This document shows, one piece after another, positions 1 to 9,323 of a stretch of 64,000 bases of DNA. How positions within the stretch are numbered: position 1 is the stretch's first letter; every line of letters starts with the position of its first letter. The stretch is from Micromonospora coxensis (GTDB lineage Bacteria > Actinomycetota > Actinomycetes > Mycobacteriales > Micromonosporaceae): positions 6,572,001-6,636,000 of the forward strand of contig NZ_LT607753.1 in assembly GCF_900090295.1 (NCBI RefSeq), written 5' to 3'. A model generated the notes under the pieces. That model was not told the origin of the DNA, did not search any database, and saw nothing but the letters and a program-made list of their open reading frames with translations. The position numbers and the translations under genes were made by a program.

Positions 1-404
1 GGCACCACCACGACTCCGGCGTCCCGGGCGGGCCCGGCGTATCCGGCGAACGTGTCGGCGACGGCCTCGAGTTCGGCCGCGACGTCCAGGTAGGGGATCC
101 GGGCGCGCAGCGCGGCGTCGAGCACCGGGGCGGACGTCGAGGCGAAGGGCCCCGCGCAATTGATCACCGCTGCCGCGCCGGCCAGGGCCCGGTCGAGCGA
201 GGCCGGATCGTCCACCGACGCGGGCCGTACCTCCGAGCCGGGCTGCGTCGTGGCGAGGGCGTGCAGCCGGTCGGCGTCGCGGCCGGACAGGATCGGGACG
301 AAGCCGCGCCGTCGAAGCTCCGCGACGACGAACCGGCCGGTGTGCCCGTACGCGCCGACGACGGCGACGACCGGGTTCGATACCTTCGTGTTCTGCGTGG
401 TCAC
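1..404 (-). CDS. Saccharopine dehydrogenase-like NAD(P)-binding protein (C-terminus outside window)
   Basis: Reading the minus strand from a GTG at 404 gives an open frame to the window edge. It begins with a Rossmann start (VVAVVGAYGHTGRFVV), then ILSGRD, a VINCAGPF segment and an IPYLDVAAELE segment. This is the pattern of the saccharopine dehydrogenase NADP-binding family, which includes trans-acting enoyl reductases. About 134 residues are visible and the catalytic part is missing. The gene is divergent from the GlxA regulator, with about 70 bp between starts, so the regulator may control it. The exact substrate cannot be read from this fragment. Confidence 0.75.
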   Translation of the reverse strand, partial: MTTQNTKVSNPVVAVVGAYGHTGRFVVAELRRRGFVPILSGRDADRLHALATTQPGSEVRPASVDDPASLDRALAGAAAVINCAGPFASTSAPVLDAALRARIPYLDVAAELEAVADTFAGYAGPARDAGVVVV

Positions 405-475
405 GACGTCCAGCTTCGTGATCGCGACGACGGCGTGCCAGTGGCCGCAACGACATGCCCCGTACAGTTTCGGAC

Positions 476-1438
476 ATGCACTCGGTAGCGCTGGCGGTCG
501 CCGACGGAACGCCGCTGTTCGAACTCGCCGCCGCGTGCGAGGTCTTCGGCACCGACCGTGGCCTCGCCGATCCGTGGTACGCCCTCACCATCTGCGGCCC
601 GGACGACGACGCCGAGGTGGGCGGCTGGTTGCGAGCCGGCGTCCGGCACGGACTCGACACCCTCGCCACCGCGGACACCGTCATCGTCCCGTCCATCCGC
701 GACGTCGACGACCCGCCGCACACCGGACTGGTCGACGCCGTCCGGGCGGCCCACGAGGGCGGGGCGCGGGTCGTGTCGCTGTGCACCGGCGCATTCGTCC
801 TGGCCGCGGCCGGCCTGCTCGACGGGCGACGCGCCACCACCCACTGGGCCCACACGGCCCTGCTGGCCGCGCGACACCCCCGGGTGCGGGTGGACCCGGA
901 CGTGCTCTACATCGACGACGGCCGCGTCCTGACCTCCGCCGGCAAGGCCGCCGGGATGGACCTCTGCCTGCACATCGTCCGGACCGACCACGGCGCGGCG
1001 GTGGCCAACACGCTGGCCCGTACCCTGGTCGTGCCGCCACACCGGCCGGGCGGGCAGGCCCAGTTCATCCCCGCCCCGCTGGCGCAGAGTCGGGAGCCCG
1101 TCCTCGCCGACCTGCTGGCGTGGGTGAGCGCCCGGCTCGACCAGCCCCTGACCGTGCAGGACCTGGCCCGGCAGGCGAACATGAGCTCCCGCAACCTGGC
1201 CCGGCACTTCCACGCCGTCACCGGCACCAGCCCGCTGCGGTGGCTGCTGACCCAGCGGGTGCACCGCGCCCAGGAGCTGCTCGAGACCACCGACGCCGGC
1301 ATCGAGTCGATCGCCGTCCGCACCGGCATGGGCACCGCCACCACCCTGCGCCGGCACTTCCACCGCCTGCTCGGCGTACCGCCCGAGGCGTACCGTCGCA
1401 CCTTCCGATCGACCGGACCTCCCGCCCGCTCGGGGTGA
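476..1438 (+). CDS. GlxA family AraC-type transcriptional regulator
   Basis: The N-terminal half is a DJ-1/PfpI-like domain (EVFGTDRG near the start, then VVSLCTGAFVLAAAGLLDGRRATTHW around the usual nucleophile elbow). The C-terminal ~100 residues form an AraC double helix-turn-helix (LTVQDLARQANMSSRNLARHF and a second helix pair ending in GVPPEAYRRTF). Length is normal for GlxA-type regulators. An ATG at 455 is an alternative start; neither has a clear Shine-Dalgarno sequence, and 476 aligns better with the second GlxA protein at 12930-13961. It is divergent from the dehydrogenase gene at the left edge, a likely target. The effector is unknown. Confidence 0.9.
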   Translation: MHSVALAVADGTPLFELAAACEVFGTDRGLADPWYALTICGPDDDAEVGGWLRAGVRHGLDTLATADTVIVPSIRDVDDPPHTGLVDAVRAAHEGGARVVSLCTGAFVLAAAGLLDGRRATTHWAHTALLAARHPRVRVDPDVLYIDDGRVLTSAGKAAGMDLCLHIVRTDHGAAVANTLARTLVVPPHRPGGQAQFIPAPLAQSREPVLADLLAWVSARLDQPLTVQDLARQANMSSRNLARHFHAVTGTSPLRWLLTQRVHRAQELLETTDAGIESIAVRTGMGTATTLRRHFHRLLGVPPEAYRRTFRSTGPPARSG

Positions 1439-1639
1439 CGCGGCCGCCGTCCGCCGGCCCGACCGCGCGTCGACCGGCTGCCGCGAATCTTGCCACCGCG
1501 CGGATGACGCGGCTGCCCACCCTCGCACCGTGGCCAGGATCCGGCCGGCCGTTGCGCTTCGCGCTCAACCGGGCCGGGTGGCTGCCCGCCTGACGTGCGC
1601 GGGATCAGCCGGCGCCGGCCCGCGTGCGATCATGCCGTC

Positions 1640-1933
1640 ATGAGTGGCGACGTACCTCCCGAGGTCAGCGCCCTGGCCATCAACGTCACGGTCCCCGAAG
1701 AGCTCCGCTGGACCGACACGCGACGCGGCGAGGAGTTCCAGCTGACCACACTCAACGTCCGGCTGCTCCCGGACGGGCGCCTCGCGGCCAAGGCGTACGG
1801 CCGACCGACCGCCGGCGGCCGCGGCACGTACGTCTCCTTCCCCCTGCCCGACCGGCCCGAGCTGGCGGCCCTCGTCGACCAGGCCGCCCGGCGCGCGGGC
1901 GCGATGTGGGCCGCTCACCGCGGGCTCGGCTGA
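1640..1933 (+). CDS. Small conserved hypothetical protein
   Basis: This 97-residue soluble protein starts MSGDVPPEVSALAINV and ends in an Ala/Arg-rich helix. No signal peptide, membrane segment or catalytic motif is visible. It has the composition and third-position GC bias of a real actinomycete gene. The ATG at 1640 is chosen over the in-frame upstream codon at 1595 because family-like sequence starts there. It lies alone between the GlxA regulator and the LtrA gene. I do not recognise a family. Confidence 0.65.
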   Translation: MSGDVPPEVSALAINVTVPEELRWTDTRRGEEFQLTTLNVRLLPDGRLAAKAYGRPTAGGRGTYVSFPLPDRPELAALVDQAARRAGAMWAAHRGLG

Positions 1934-2098
1934 CCGCCCGACGACCGGGTTCGGGCGGGCGGCGGACCCGGGGGGCGCGGCAGGCGCTCCGGGACCATCG
2001 TGGTGACCGGAGGTCCGCAGCCGGACACGCCGACTTCCACCGGGTGGACCACGGCGAAGTGCGCGTGCCGCCGGGACGGCAGCCGGGAGCATGGCGGC

Positions 2099-3310
2099 AT
2101 GGGGCGTCGGAGAGGGGGAGCGCGGGACCTGCTGGAACGCCGGGAGAAGGTGCGGCAGGCGAACTTCCTGGAACTCTTCGTCGACCTGGTGCTCGTGTTC
2201 GCCCTCTCCGGGGTGGTGGGCCGCGTCGTGCGGGACATCACCGCCGAGTCGCCGGTCGTGCGGTGGCGTTCCCTGGTGTACCTGCTGGTGCTGTCCATGC
2301 CGCTGATCTGGTTGTGGATCACCACGGCACACATCACCAGCTGGTTCGACCCTCGCCGCCGCAAGATCCAATGGGTGGTGCTGGCCAGCGCGTTCGGTCT
2401 GCTGGTCATGGCCTCCGCGTTGCCGGGCGCGTTCGTCGACCGGGGGTGGGCGTACGTGGTCCCGTACGTGGCCCTGCACTGCCTGCGTCCGCTGGTCCTG
2501 CTGCCCAGTGTGGCCGGACACGCTCTGCGCGACCTGTACCTGCGGTCGCTGCCCTGGTGCGCGGGCGTGGGCATCCTCTGGTTCGTCGGCGCGACCACCG
2601 CCGGCGGCGCCCGCGCCGTCCTGTGGGCGCTCGCCGTGACGATCGACATCGTCGCCGCCCAGCTGCGGTGGCCGCTGCCGGGCAGACCCCGCCCGCCGGT
2701 CAGCGCCTGGGCCATGGACAGCGGACACCACCTGCCCGAGCGCTACCAGCAGCTGCTGATGATCGCCCTCGGCGAGACCGTCCTGGCCGCCGGGGTCACC
2801 TTCACCAACCAGACGATCACCCCGGCGACCTCGGCGGGGCTGGTGGTGGCGTACCTGTCCACGGTCCTGCTCTGGCGCATCTACTTCTACCGCTCCGGGC
2901 AGGTCCTCGCCGACGCCGTCGCCGCCGCGACGGACCGGCTGGCCGCCGGGCGTGCCACCGGCATCGCCCACGTCGTCATGGTCATCGGCATCGTCACCAC
3001 CGCGGTCGGCTACGAGATCGTGCTCACCCACCCCGGCGATCCGCCCGAACAGGCGTGGCTGGCGGTGATCCTCGGCGGGCCGGCGCTGTTCCTCTACGGC
3101 CGTATCCGCCTGGAACGGGTCGTGTTCGACCGGCTGTCGTTGCGGCGGGTGGTCGCCATCGCCACCCTGGCCGTCGCGTCCGTGCCGCTGTACTTCGCCC
3201 CGCCGCTGGCCGCCGCGGTGGTGGCCGCGCTCGTGCTGACCGGCGTCGCGCTCGCCGACGCCCAGCACGCCGCCGGCCGACCGCCCGAGGCCCCCTCCCC
3301 GGCGCACTGA
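2099..3310 (+). CDS. Low temperature requirement A (LtrA) family membrane protein
   Basis: The N-terminus has the LtrA hallmark NFLELFVDLVLVFALS just after a basic stretch (about residues 20-35), followed by roughly ten hydrophobic segments. ERYQQLLMIALGETVL in the middle matches the second conserved LtrA motif (ERxxLxxIIxLGE). The length of ~403 residues is normal. The ATG at 2099 is preceded by GGGAG and avoids an implausible Cys/Arg-rich leader that would come from the start at 2000. The biochemical role of this family is not settled; it is an inner-membrane protein. Confidence 0.85.
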   Translation: MGRRRGGARDLLERREKVRQANFLELFVDLVLVFALSGVVGRVVRDITAESPVVRWRSLVYLLVLSMPLIWLWITTAHITSWFDPRRRKIQWVVLASAFGLLVMASALPGAFVDRGWAYVVPYVALHCLRPLVLLPSVAGHALRDLYLRSLPWCAGVGILWFVGATTAGGARAVLWALAVTIDIVAAQLRWPLPGRPRPPVSAWAMDSGHHLPERYQQLLMIALGETVLAAGVTFTNQTITPATSAGLVVAYLSTVLLWRIYFYRSGQVLADAVAAATDRLAAGRATGIAHVVMVIGIVTTAVGYEIVLTHPGDPPEQAWLAVILGGPALFLYGRIRLERVVFDRLSLRRVVAIATLAVASVPLYFAPPLAAAVVAALVLTGVALADAQHAAGRPPEAPSPAH

Positions 3311-3385
3311 CCGGCTCGGACGGCGCACGGGCGCGACCGGCGCGTGCCGGAGCCCGGGGAACGGGTCGGCCCCGTGAGCAGGTCG

Positions 3386-3411
3386 ACATCGACGGTCTTC
3401 ACCGTCGACGT
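3386..3411. terminator. Stem-loop between LtrA gene and SARP gene
   Basis: Inverted arms of 11 bases (one mismatch) enclose a CTTC loop. The structure lies about 75 bases after the LtrA stop and 50 bases before the SARP start. It may terminate the first gene, or it may be an operator for the second because a TATACC sequence follows directly. Confidence 0.4.
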
Positions 3412-3461
3412 GGTATACCAGCGGTAGGGATGACGTCACTGGCAGGCTGGTCGAAGACGAC

Positions 3462-5579
3462 ATGACGGAACCGTCGACGCTGTGGTGCGCCGTTCTGGGT
3501 CCGCTGCTGGTCCAGGTCGGCCCGGCACCCCTGAGCCTGCCGGGCAAGCGCCAACAGGCCCTCCTGGCAGCCCTCGCCCTGCAACCGAGGGTCCACCTGC
3601 CCGCGAGAGCGCTGTCCGCCCGGGTCTGGCCCGACGAGAGCGACCCCCCGGACGCGGCGCTGCACGTGCTGGTGCACCGGGTGCGTCGGCGGCTCGCGGC
3701 GGCGGATCCCGGGGCGGCACGACTGCTCCGCCACTCCGCCCGCGGCTACCTGCTCGACCTGCCTCCCGGCGGCAGCGACCTGGACACCTTCCGCGACCAC
3801 GCCCGGCGGGCCCGCACGGCGGGGGTGGACCATCCGGCCCTGGCGGCCGAACACGCGCGCCGCGCGGTGGAGCTGGTCCGTGGCGAGCCGGGTCAGGAGC
3901 TGTGGCCGGACCCGCAGCGCTGGCCGGAGGTGCGGGCGGTGGGTGAGGAGATCACCGAGGTACGCCGGATCGGGCTGCAGGCGCGGCTGCGTACCGGTGA
4001 CCATCTCGCCGTGCTGTCCGAGCTGACCGCCCTGGCCCAGCGTGAACCCCTCACCGAATGGATCCACGACCTGCTCCTCAGGGCCCTGTACCTGGCCGGG
4101 CGGCAGCACGAAGCGGTCACGGCGTACGCCCGCTTCCGGGCCGCGGTCGCCGCCGAGCTGGGTCTGAGCCCCGGACCCGGGATCAGCGCCACCTATCGGA
4201 TGGTCCTCGGCCACCATCCGGCGCTGCTGCCGGCCGGCCCACCCACCGCCCACCCGGGCAGGGCGCCGGGTCCCGGGGTGGGCCCCCGGGCGACGGTCAC
4301 CGACTCCCCGCTGCGCGACAGCATGCGGGCGCTGGACCGGGCCGGTGACTTCGCCGCCGCGCAGGGCGGCTACGACCAGGCCGTCGACTGCTATCGGAGC
4401 CTGCTCGGCCTGCAGGCCGAACCGGCCGAGCGGGCCCGGATCCTGCTGCGCCTGGGCGAGGCCCGATACCACGCCTCCGGCACCGGGCACGAGGAGCTGG
4501 CCGGGGCCGCCGCGATCTTCCACCGCGACGGTGACCTGTCACGGGCGGCGGAGGCCCTGTCCTGGCGAGCCCGCGCCCGGTGGCTCATCCCCGACGACGC
4601 CGACCCGGTCGGCCCGCAACTGGCCCGGATCCTCGACCTCGTCGATCCTCGCCGGCCCGGACCGGCCGGTACGGCCGCGCTGGTCAACGCCTGCGGCCTG
4701 CTCGCCGTGACCGGCCAGCCGCGGGCCGCCCGGCGGGCCGGACTGCTCGGCCTGGCCTGGGCACGCCGCCTGGCGCTCACGCCGCTGGACCTGCGGGCGC
4801 GCAGCAACCTGGCGATGATCGCCGTGGACGACGGTGACCTGGGCGCGGTGGACGAGCTCGCCGCCGTCCTGGCCGCCTACCGGTCGCGGGGGGTCTGGGT
4901 GCCGCCGGCGCTGCTGGTGACCCTCGCCGACGCCGAGGAGCGGGCGGGGCTGCTCAGCGCGGCCCGGGCGCACCGCTCGGCGGCGATGCGGGTGACCCGG
5001 TCGCGGGGCGCCACCGCCGACCTCGCCTGGCTGGAGGCCGAACAGATCCGGGAGTCCTTCCATCGCGGCCGGTGGCAGGAGGCGACGGACTCGGCCCGGG
5101 CGTTCCTGGCCGGCCCGCAGCAGGAGCACCGCATGGCCGGGGAGGTGCACCTCGTGGTGGGCCGCATCGCCGCCACCCGGGGCGACCTGTCCTCCGCCCT
5201 GCGGCACGCCGACGCCGCGGTGCGGCTGGCCCGCCGTGGTGGCGGCCGGTCCACCCTCGGCCCCGCGTTGACGCTGCGCCTGCACCTCGCCGTGCTCACG
5301 GGCCAGCCGGCGGCGCGCGTGCGGGCACTGCGCGACGAGGTGCTGGGCACGATCGAGGGACGGTCGCTGACCGCGAGCTTCGGCGCTCAACTGCCCCTGG
5401 CGCTCGCCGCCGCCGGGCTGCGCACCGCCGACCTCGCCGGACACCGACCGGCGGACTCCGCCTGGCGGGACGCCCTGGACGCCGTGCTGGCCGGGGAGCC
5501 GGACCGGGCCCGTGAGCGGTACGAGCGGCTCGGCAGCTCCGGCGACGCGCGGCAGGTCGCCGGGGCCTTCCCGGCCTGA
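3462..5579 (+). CDS. SARP/AfsR-like regulator with BTAD domain and TPR-like C-terminus
   Basis: Residues 1-100 form an OmpR-type winged helix (LGPLLVQVGPAPLSLPGKRQQALLAAL ... ALHVLVHRVRRRL ... GYLLDL). Residues ~105-245 are the bacterial transcriptional activator domain, ending EAVTAYARFRAAVAAELGLSPGPGI. Unlike AfsR there is no Walker A motif: the remainder (to 705) is an Ala/Arg/Leu-rich helical-repeat region resembling TPRs. Such proteins usually activate antibiotic or other pathway-specific promoters, but no biosynthetic cluster is adjacent, so the target is unknown. It is convergent with the M23 peptidase gene. Confidence 0.88.
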   Translation: MTEPSTLWCAVLGPLLVQVGPAPLSLPGKRQQALLAALALQPRVHLPARALSARVWPDESDPPDAALHVLVHRVRRRLAAADPGAARLLRHSARGYLLDLPPGGSDLDTFRDHARRARTAGVDHPALAAEHARRAVELVRGEPGQELWPDPQRWPEVRAVGEEITEVRRIGLQARLRTGDHLAVLSELTALAQREPLTEWIHDLLLRALYLAGRQHEAVTAYARFRAAVAAELGLSPGPGISATYRMVLGHHPALLPAGPPTAHPGRAPGPGVGPRATVTDSPLRDSMRALDRAGDFAAAQGGYDQAVDCYRSLLGLQAEPAERARILLRLGEARYHASGTGHEELAGAAAIFHRDGDLSRAAEALSWRARARWLIPDDADPVGPQLARILDLVDPRRPGPAGTAALVNACGLLAVTGQPRAARRAGLLGLAWARRLALTPLDLRARSNLAMIAVDDGDLGAVDELAAVLAAYRSRGVWVPPALLVTLADAEERAGLLSAARAHRSAAMRVTRSRGATADLAWLEAEQIRESFHRGRWQEATDSARAFLAGPQQEHRMAGEVHLVVGRIAATRGDLSSALRHADAAVRLARRGGGRSTLGPALTLRLHLAVLTGQPAARVRALRDEVLGTIEGRSLTASFGAQLPLALAAAGLRTADLAGHRPADSAWRDALDAVLAGEPDRARERYERLGSSGDARQVAGAFPA

Positions 5580-5602
5580 GCCGTGCCGGCCCACCACGCG
5601 CG

Positions 5603-5640
5603 CCGGTCCGGGCGGTCGACGCGGCGACCACCCGGACCGG
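5603..5640. terminator. Bidirectional terminator between SARP and M23 genes
   Basis: A 10-bp GC stem, one mismatch, then a further 5-bp stem with a 6-base loop lie exactly between the stop codons of the two convergent genes (5579 and 5646). Confidence 0.8.
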
Positions 5641-5645
5641 GTCTT

Positions 5646-6200
5646 TCAGTTCAGGCCGACGAAGTCGAACGGGATCGACGTGTTGCGCGTGACGCTCTGG
5701 CCGCAGGTGCCGGCCGAGTTCCACACCTGCGGCGAGTTGTAGCGCAGCATCTCGAAGTGCAGGTGGGTGCCGCCGATGCCGGGCGGGGACACCCCGCCGG
5801 TGTAGCCCATGTAGCCGATGCCGTCGCCACGGTTGAAGTACTCGCCGACCCGCATCCGGGAGACGTAGCCGTCCATGTGCGCGTAGAGGGTGCTCCAGCC
5901 GTTGACGTGGGAGATGATCACGTACTTGCCGTACCCACCCGGATCGGTGCCGATGAAGCTGACGCTGCCGCTGTAGGCGGCCGACACCACCGACCGGTAG
6001 TTGCCGGCGATGTCGTAGCCGTCGTGGTTGTCGTAGCCGGGGCACCGGTCGTTGACCTTGCTGGTGATGACACCGGTGGCGGGCCACTTGACCGCGCCGT
6101 AGGCGGCCTGGGCCGGCGCGATCACGGCCGTCGAGCCGACGCCCACCGTGGCCACCGCGAGAGCGACGGTGGTGAGCAGTCGAAGGAATGTACGTCGCAT
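5646..6200 (-). CDS. Secreted M23 family metallopeptidase
   Basis: A Sec signal peptide is clear (MRRTFLRLLTTVALAVATVG ... APAQAA, about 33 residues). The mature part is a short LAS/lysostaphin-type domain with zinc ligands H59-x3-D63 (NHDGYD) and H146-L-H148 (GTHLHFE), plus an auxiliary His108. It probably cuts peptide cross-links of peptidoglycan or other Gly-rich peptides outside the cell. At 184 residues it is only the catalytic domain, with no binding module. No c-di-AMP riboswitch-like leader is obvious in the ~218 bases shared with the divergent hydrolase gene. Confidence 0.92.
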   Translation of the reverse strand: MRRTFLRLLTTVALAVATVGVGSTAVIAPAQAAYGAVKWPATGVITSKVNDRCPGYDNHDGYDIAGNYRSVVSAAYSGSVSFIGTDPGGYGKYVIISHVNGWSTLYAHMDGYVSRMRVGEYFNRGDGIGYMGYTGGVSPPGIGGTHLHFEMLRYNSPQVWNSAGTCGQSVTRNTSIPFDFVGLN

Positions 6201-6418
6201 CGAGGATGTGCTCCTTCCAGCCGGACCAGGGATGGCCGATGCGCGCGCTACATCGACGGCGTCACCATAGAGCGGCCCCGCTTACGTCCGACTTACATCT
6301 GCGGGCGGCCCGACCGAGCGAGACAGTTGGCCGCTCGGGCACCGTCCGAAATCTCCCTTGATCGTGATCGGGGCCGCACCGCTAAGGTCGGCCGGACGGT
6401 AGAACATGGGGGGAACTG

Positions 6419-7150
6419 ATGACGGCAGTGGATGCAGTGCCCATCGTCTTCGTCCACGGCACGCGCTTCAGCGCGGGACAGTGGAGCATGCAACTCGCCG
6501 CGCTCCGGGACGAATTCCCGGTAGTCGCCGTCGACCTGCCCGGCCACGGGAAGCGCTCGGCGCAGCCCTGGAGCCTGAGCAGCGCGACCGAGATCATCGC
6601 CTCCGCGGTGGAGTCGCTCGACCGCGGGCCGGCTCTGGTCGTCGGGCACTCGCTCGGCGGATACGCCGCGCTGGAGTTCGCACGGCGTCGCCCGGAGAGA
6701 TTGCGCGGGCTGGTCCTCGCGGGAGCCAGCGCCTCCACCCGCAGCCCCTGGGCCGCGCCGTACCGATGGGTCGCCGGGCTGGTTGCTCGGATACCGGCGG
6801 ATCGGCTGGCCCGGTGGAACGACCGGTTGCTGCAGCGGCTCTACCCGCCGGAGGTGGTGGAGGCGACCATCCGTTCCGGCTACGCCTTCCATACCCTGCC
6901 CGCAGCCTGGGACGAGGTACTGGGACGCTTCGACGCGGGTGCGATGCGCTTCGTGGAGGCTCCGGTACTGATCCTCAACGGCGAGAAGGACACCGTGTTC
7001 CGGGCCGGTGAGGCGGACTTCGCCCGCGCACATCCCCACGCCCGCGTCGAGGTGATCCCGCGAGCGAGACATCTCGCGAACTTCGACGCCCCGGACGCCT
7101 TCACTGATGCCGTCCGCCGCTTCGCTCGGCAGCTCACTGCCGTCAGCTGA
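6419..7150 (+). CDS. Alpha/beta hydrolase
   Basis: This is a classic alpha/beta hydrolase of 243 residues. The oxyanion motif is VHGTRF near residue 12, the nucleophile elbow is G-H-S78-L-G-G, the likely acid is D191 (NGEKDTVF) and the likely base is H218 (RARHLANF). A Shine-Dalgarno GGGGGGAA precedes the ATG. No signal peptide is present, so it is cytoplasmic. It is divergent from the secreted peptidase. Substrate is not predictable; it could be an esterase, lactonase or proline iminopeptidase-like enzyme. Confidence 0.88.
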   Translation: MTAVDAVPIVFVHGTRFSAGQWSMQLAALRDEFPVVAVDLPGHGKRSAQPWSLSSATEIIASAVESLDRGPALVVGHSLGGYAALEFARRRPERLRGLVLAGASASTRSPWAAPYRWVAGLVARIPADRLARWNDRLLQRLYPPEVVEATIRSGYAFHTLPAAWDEVLGRFDAGAMRFVEAPVLILNGEKDTVFRAGEADFARAHPHARVEVIPRARHLANFDAPDAFTDAVRRFARQLTAVS

Positions 7151-7494
7151 TCGCACCGGCACCGAGATCCTGGCCCGCTGGATCCCCGCGTGCTCGGCCA
7201 CAAGGCGACGAACCACATTGGAGTGCCAGACGGCGACGACACCGTCGAGGTGAGGGTGGTAGCGACGCAGCTCGGCTTCGCAGCGCCGCGTCCTGGGGTC
7301 CTGCCGAGATCGGCGGTCGCCGCCTGGTCAGGTGTCGTCGTGGTCGCGGCCGAGGGTTCGGCGTGGGCGCGCGTCGCGACGCCGGTGAGGATCTCGGCGA
7401 GCAGCGGGTAGCTGCGCGCCGCGGTGGTCGACGGCCGGTGGATCACCCGGGGACGCCCTCGCCGGAGGGGCGCGGCCCGCGTCGGGCGTCGGGT
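7151..7494. other. Gene-free stretch of about 340 bases
   Basis: No convincing gene is visible between the hydrolase stop and the convergent zinc-ribbon gene. A short minus-strand frame around 7180-7290 has protein-like composition (EAELRRYHPHLDGVVAVWHS) but lacks a start and a stop at sensible places. It may be a remnant; I cannot name a family. Confidence 0.4.
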
Positions 7495-8046
7495 TCAGCG
7501 GTGGCGGGCCAGTCGCTCGACCTCGGCCAGACCGGTGACGAGATCGCACTCGTCGTCGGTCAGCTTGATCAGCGCCTTGGCCGCCTGGGCCTGCGCGGTG
7601 GTGGGCAGCGTGCCGGCGAGCAGATCGGGCAGTACCAGCTCGTAGCCCACCCGGGCCCGGGGCGAGTACCGGTGACGGCCCCGCGCCACCGCCGTCGCCA
7701 CCCGCAGCCCGTGCTCGTTGCCCGGCGGGACGTGCGGCCGGTCGACCTCGCGCGCCCCGAACCGCATGCGGTGGTGCAGCTCGCACGTCTGGCAGCTCAC
7801 CGGCCCCCTGGTCAGGGGCGACGCGCAGGCCGGGCAGGTCAGCCGGTCGAGGGCGGCGTCGACCGTCCGCCAGTCGTACCCGGCCGGATCGTCCACGACG
7901 AGCCGGGCCACCTCGATCTCGTCGGCGCTGCCGGGGGTGACGTCGAGGTCGGCCAGCAGGCGGTGCCACGACTGGCGCAGCTCGACCTCGATGGTCGCGA
8001 CGACCCCGGCGAGCAGCGGACTGCGCCATCCGGTCACGATGCTCAT
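7495..8046 (-). CDS. Hypothetical protein with zinc-ribbon-like Cys pairs
   Basis: A 183-residue protein with two Cys pairs in its middle (LTCPACASPL and VSCQTCELHH), suggesting a small zinc ribbon of the CPxC-x(n)-CxxC type. The rest is helical and charged with no enzyme motif. No signal peptide or membrane segment is present. It ends convergent to the alpha/beta hydrolase region. A DNA- or RNA-binding or structural role is possible but only inferred from the ribbon. Confidence 0.7.
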   Translation of the reverse strand: MSIVTGWRSPLLAGVVATIEVELRQSWHRLLADLDVTPGSADEIEVARLVVDDPAGYDWRTVDAALDRLTCPACASPLTRGPVSCQTCELHHRMRFGAREVDRPHVPPGNEHGLRVATAVARGRHRYSPRARVGYELVLPDLLAGTLPTTAQAQAAKALIKLTDDECDLVTGLAEVERLARHR

Positions 8047-8155
8047 GGTGGCAGCCGCCCCTGCGCGTCGCGAGCCGTTTGCCGCCGTGGCCCGCCTCGG
8101 CGCGCGCTGCCCGGGGTCGGCCGACGCCGCGCGGCGCCGGCCGACCCGGCGATCG

Positions 8156-8614
8156 TCAGCTCACCGCCTGCCGCACCAGCGCGCCGATCCTCGCCTCGTC
8201 ATCGGCGGTCAGCGCCGTCAGGGCGAACGAGGTCGCCCACATGGCGCCCTCGTCGAGGTTCGCCTCGTCGCTGAAGCCGAGGGTGGCGTACCGCGTCTTG
8301 AACTTCGCCGCGCTCTGGAAGAAGCAGACCACCTTGCCGTCGCGGGCGTACGCGGGCATCCCGTACCACAGCTTCGGCGACAGGACCGGCGCGTTGGCCT
8401 TGATCACGGCGTGCAGCCGCTCGGCGATCGCCCGGTCGGAGTCCGACATCTCGGCGATCTTCGCGAGCACGTCGACCTCCGGATCCGGCTTGGGGCCGCG
8501 CCGCGCGCGCGTCTTCAACTCCGTGGCGCGTTCCTTCATCGCGGCGCGCTCCTCGTCGGTGAAACCGTCGTACTTCTCGCTGCTGGCGGCGGTGTTCTTC
8601 GTCGTGTTCGACAT
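8156..8614 (-). CDS. DUF1801 domain protein
   Basis: The protein is 152 residues. Its core ([51 protein letters not shown]) is typical of DUF1801, a fold related to the frataxin-like Bacillus YdhG iron chaperone. A charged, flexible N-terminal stretch of about 50 residues ([20 protein letters not shown]) precedes it, as in many actinobacterial members. It is cytoplasmic. Function is unproven; iron handling is known only for distant relatives. Confidence 0.85.
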   Translation of the reverse strand: MSNTTKNTAASSEKYDGFTDEERAAMKERATELKTRARRGPKPDPEVDVLAKIAEMSDSDRAIAERLHAVIKANAPVLSPKLWYGMPAYARDGKVVCFFQSAAKFKTRYATLGFSDEANLDEGAMWATSFALTALTADDEARIGALVRQAVS

Positions 8615-8712
8615 GACGTCCTCTTCCTGTCGGTTCTGGCTACGGGGTGGTGCTGGTCAGTGGGTCAGGTCCGCCGTGGCGGTTCGGCCCCGGCTGCCGG
8701 GCTCGATCGATG

Positions 8713-9168
8713 TCACCACGAGCCCGCCTGCTGGCGGGTCGGCGCGTTGAGCCGGTTGACGGCGTTGGTGTTCGCGATGGCGAGCAGCAGCGCCGCCAGC
8801 TCAGTCTGGTCGAAGTGCGTGGCGGCCACGTCCCACAGCCGGTCCGGCACCGGGTCCGGCCGGTCGGCGAGCCGGGTCACCGCCTCGGTCAGGGCCAGCG
8901 CGGCGCGCTCCTCGGCGCTGAACCACGGCGTCTCCCGCCACGCGGCGACGGCGTGCACCTGCTCCGTGGACGCCCCGTGCCGGCGGGCCTGGTGCGCGCC
9001 CCCGGCCACGCACGGTCCGCAGCCGTTGATCTGGCTGGCCCGCAGGTGGCTCAGCGCCAGCAGCCTGCCGTCCACCCCGACGCCCGTGACGGCCCGGTTC
9101 ACCGCCGTCAGGGCCTCCATCGCCTCGGGGATCAGCACCGCCGGGTGCGGCATGCGCTCGGTCGACAT
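8713..9168 (-). CDS. AhpD/carboxymuconolactone decarboxylase family protein
   Basis: The 151-residue protein carries the AhpD-type redox site C50-G-P-C53 with H59 (INGCGPCVAGGAH) followed by helices typical of the CMD fold (EERAALALTEAVTRLAD). The start at 9168 is set by an excellent Shine-Dalgarno (GAAGGAGGAG); the longer frame to 9249 lacks one. It is likely a peroxidase-type or alkylhydroperoxide-handling protein using the Cys pair. It is divergent from the XRE-NB-ARC regulator, with ~155 bp between. Confidence 0.88.
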   Translation of the reverse strand: MSTERMPHPAVLIPEAMEALTAVNRAVTGVGVDGRLLALSHLRASQINGCGPCVAGGAHQARRHGASTEQVHAVAAWRETPWFSAEERAALALTEAVTRLADRPDPVPDRLWDVAATHFDQTELAALLLAIANTNAVNRLNAPTRQQAGSW

Positions 9169-9323
9169 CGCTCCTCCTTCGTCACCGGTGTTGCTGACGG
9201 GAGTCATCCGACCATCGGCGGGCCGGCGCCCGCGCGGTCCGTGGGACACCGTGGGACAGCGGAACCGGGGCTGAGCAGCGCGAACGCCGCACCGTTCCGG
9301 TCGTCGACGGCGGGACGGGTACG

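Noticed and set aside
1565..3547. Long minus-strand open frame (660 codons) opposite the LtrA gene
   Set aside because: It is the antisense shadow of LtrA and neighbours; composition is Gly/Arg/His-rich with no domain and it covers three real genes.
3462..5579. SARP regulator as sign of a biosynthetic gene cluster
   Set aside because: No synthase, tailoring or transport genes of a natural-product pathway lie within reach; the NRPS scrap is 58 kb away.
6201..6418. c-di-AMP (ydaO) riboswitch ahead of the M23 peptidase
   Set aside because: The leader is short, shared with a divergent gene, and I see none of the conserved ydaO helices.
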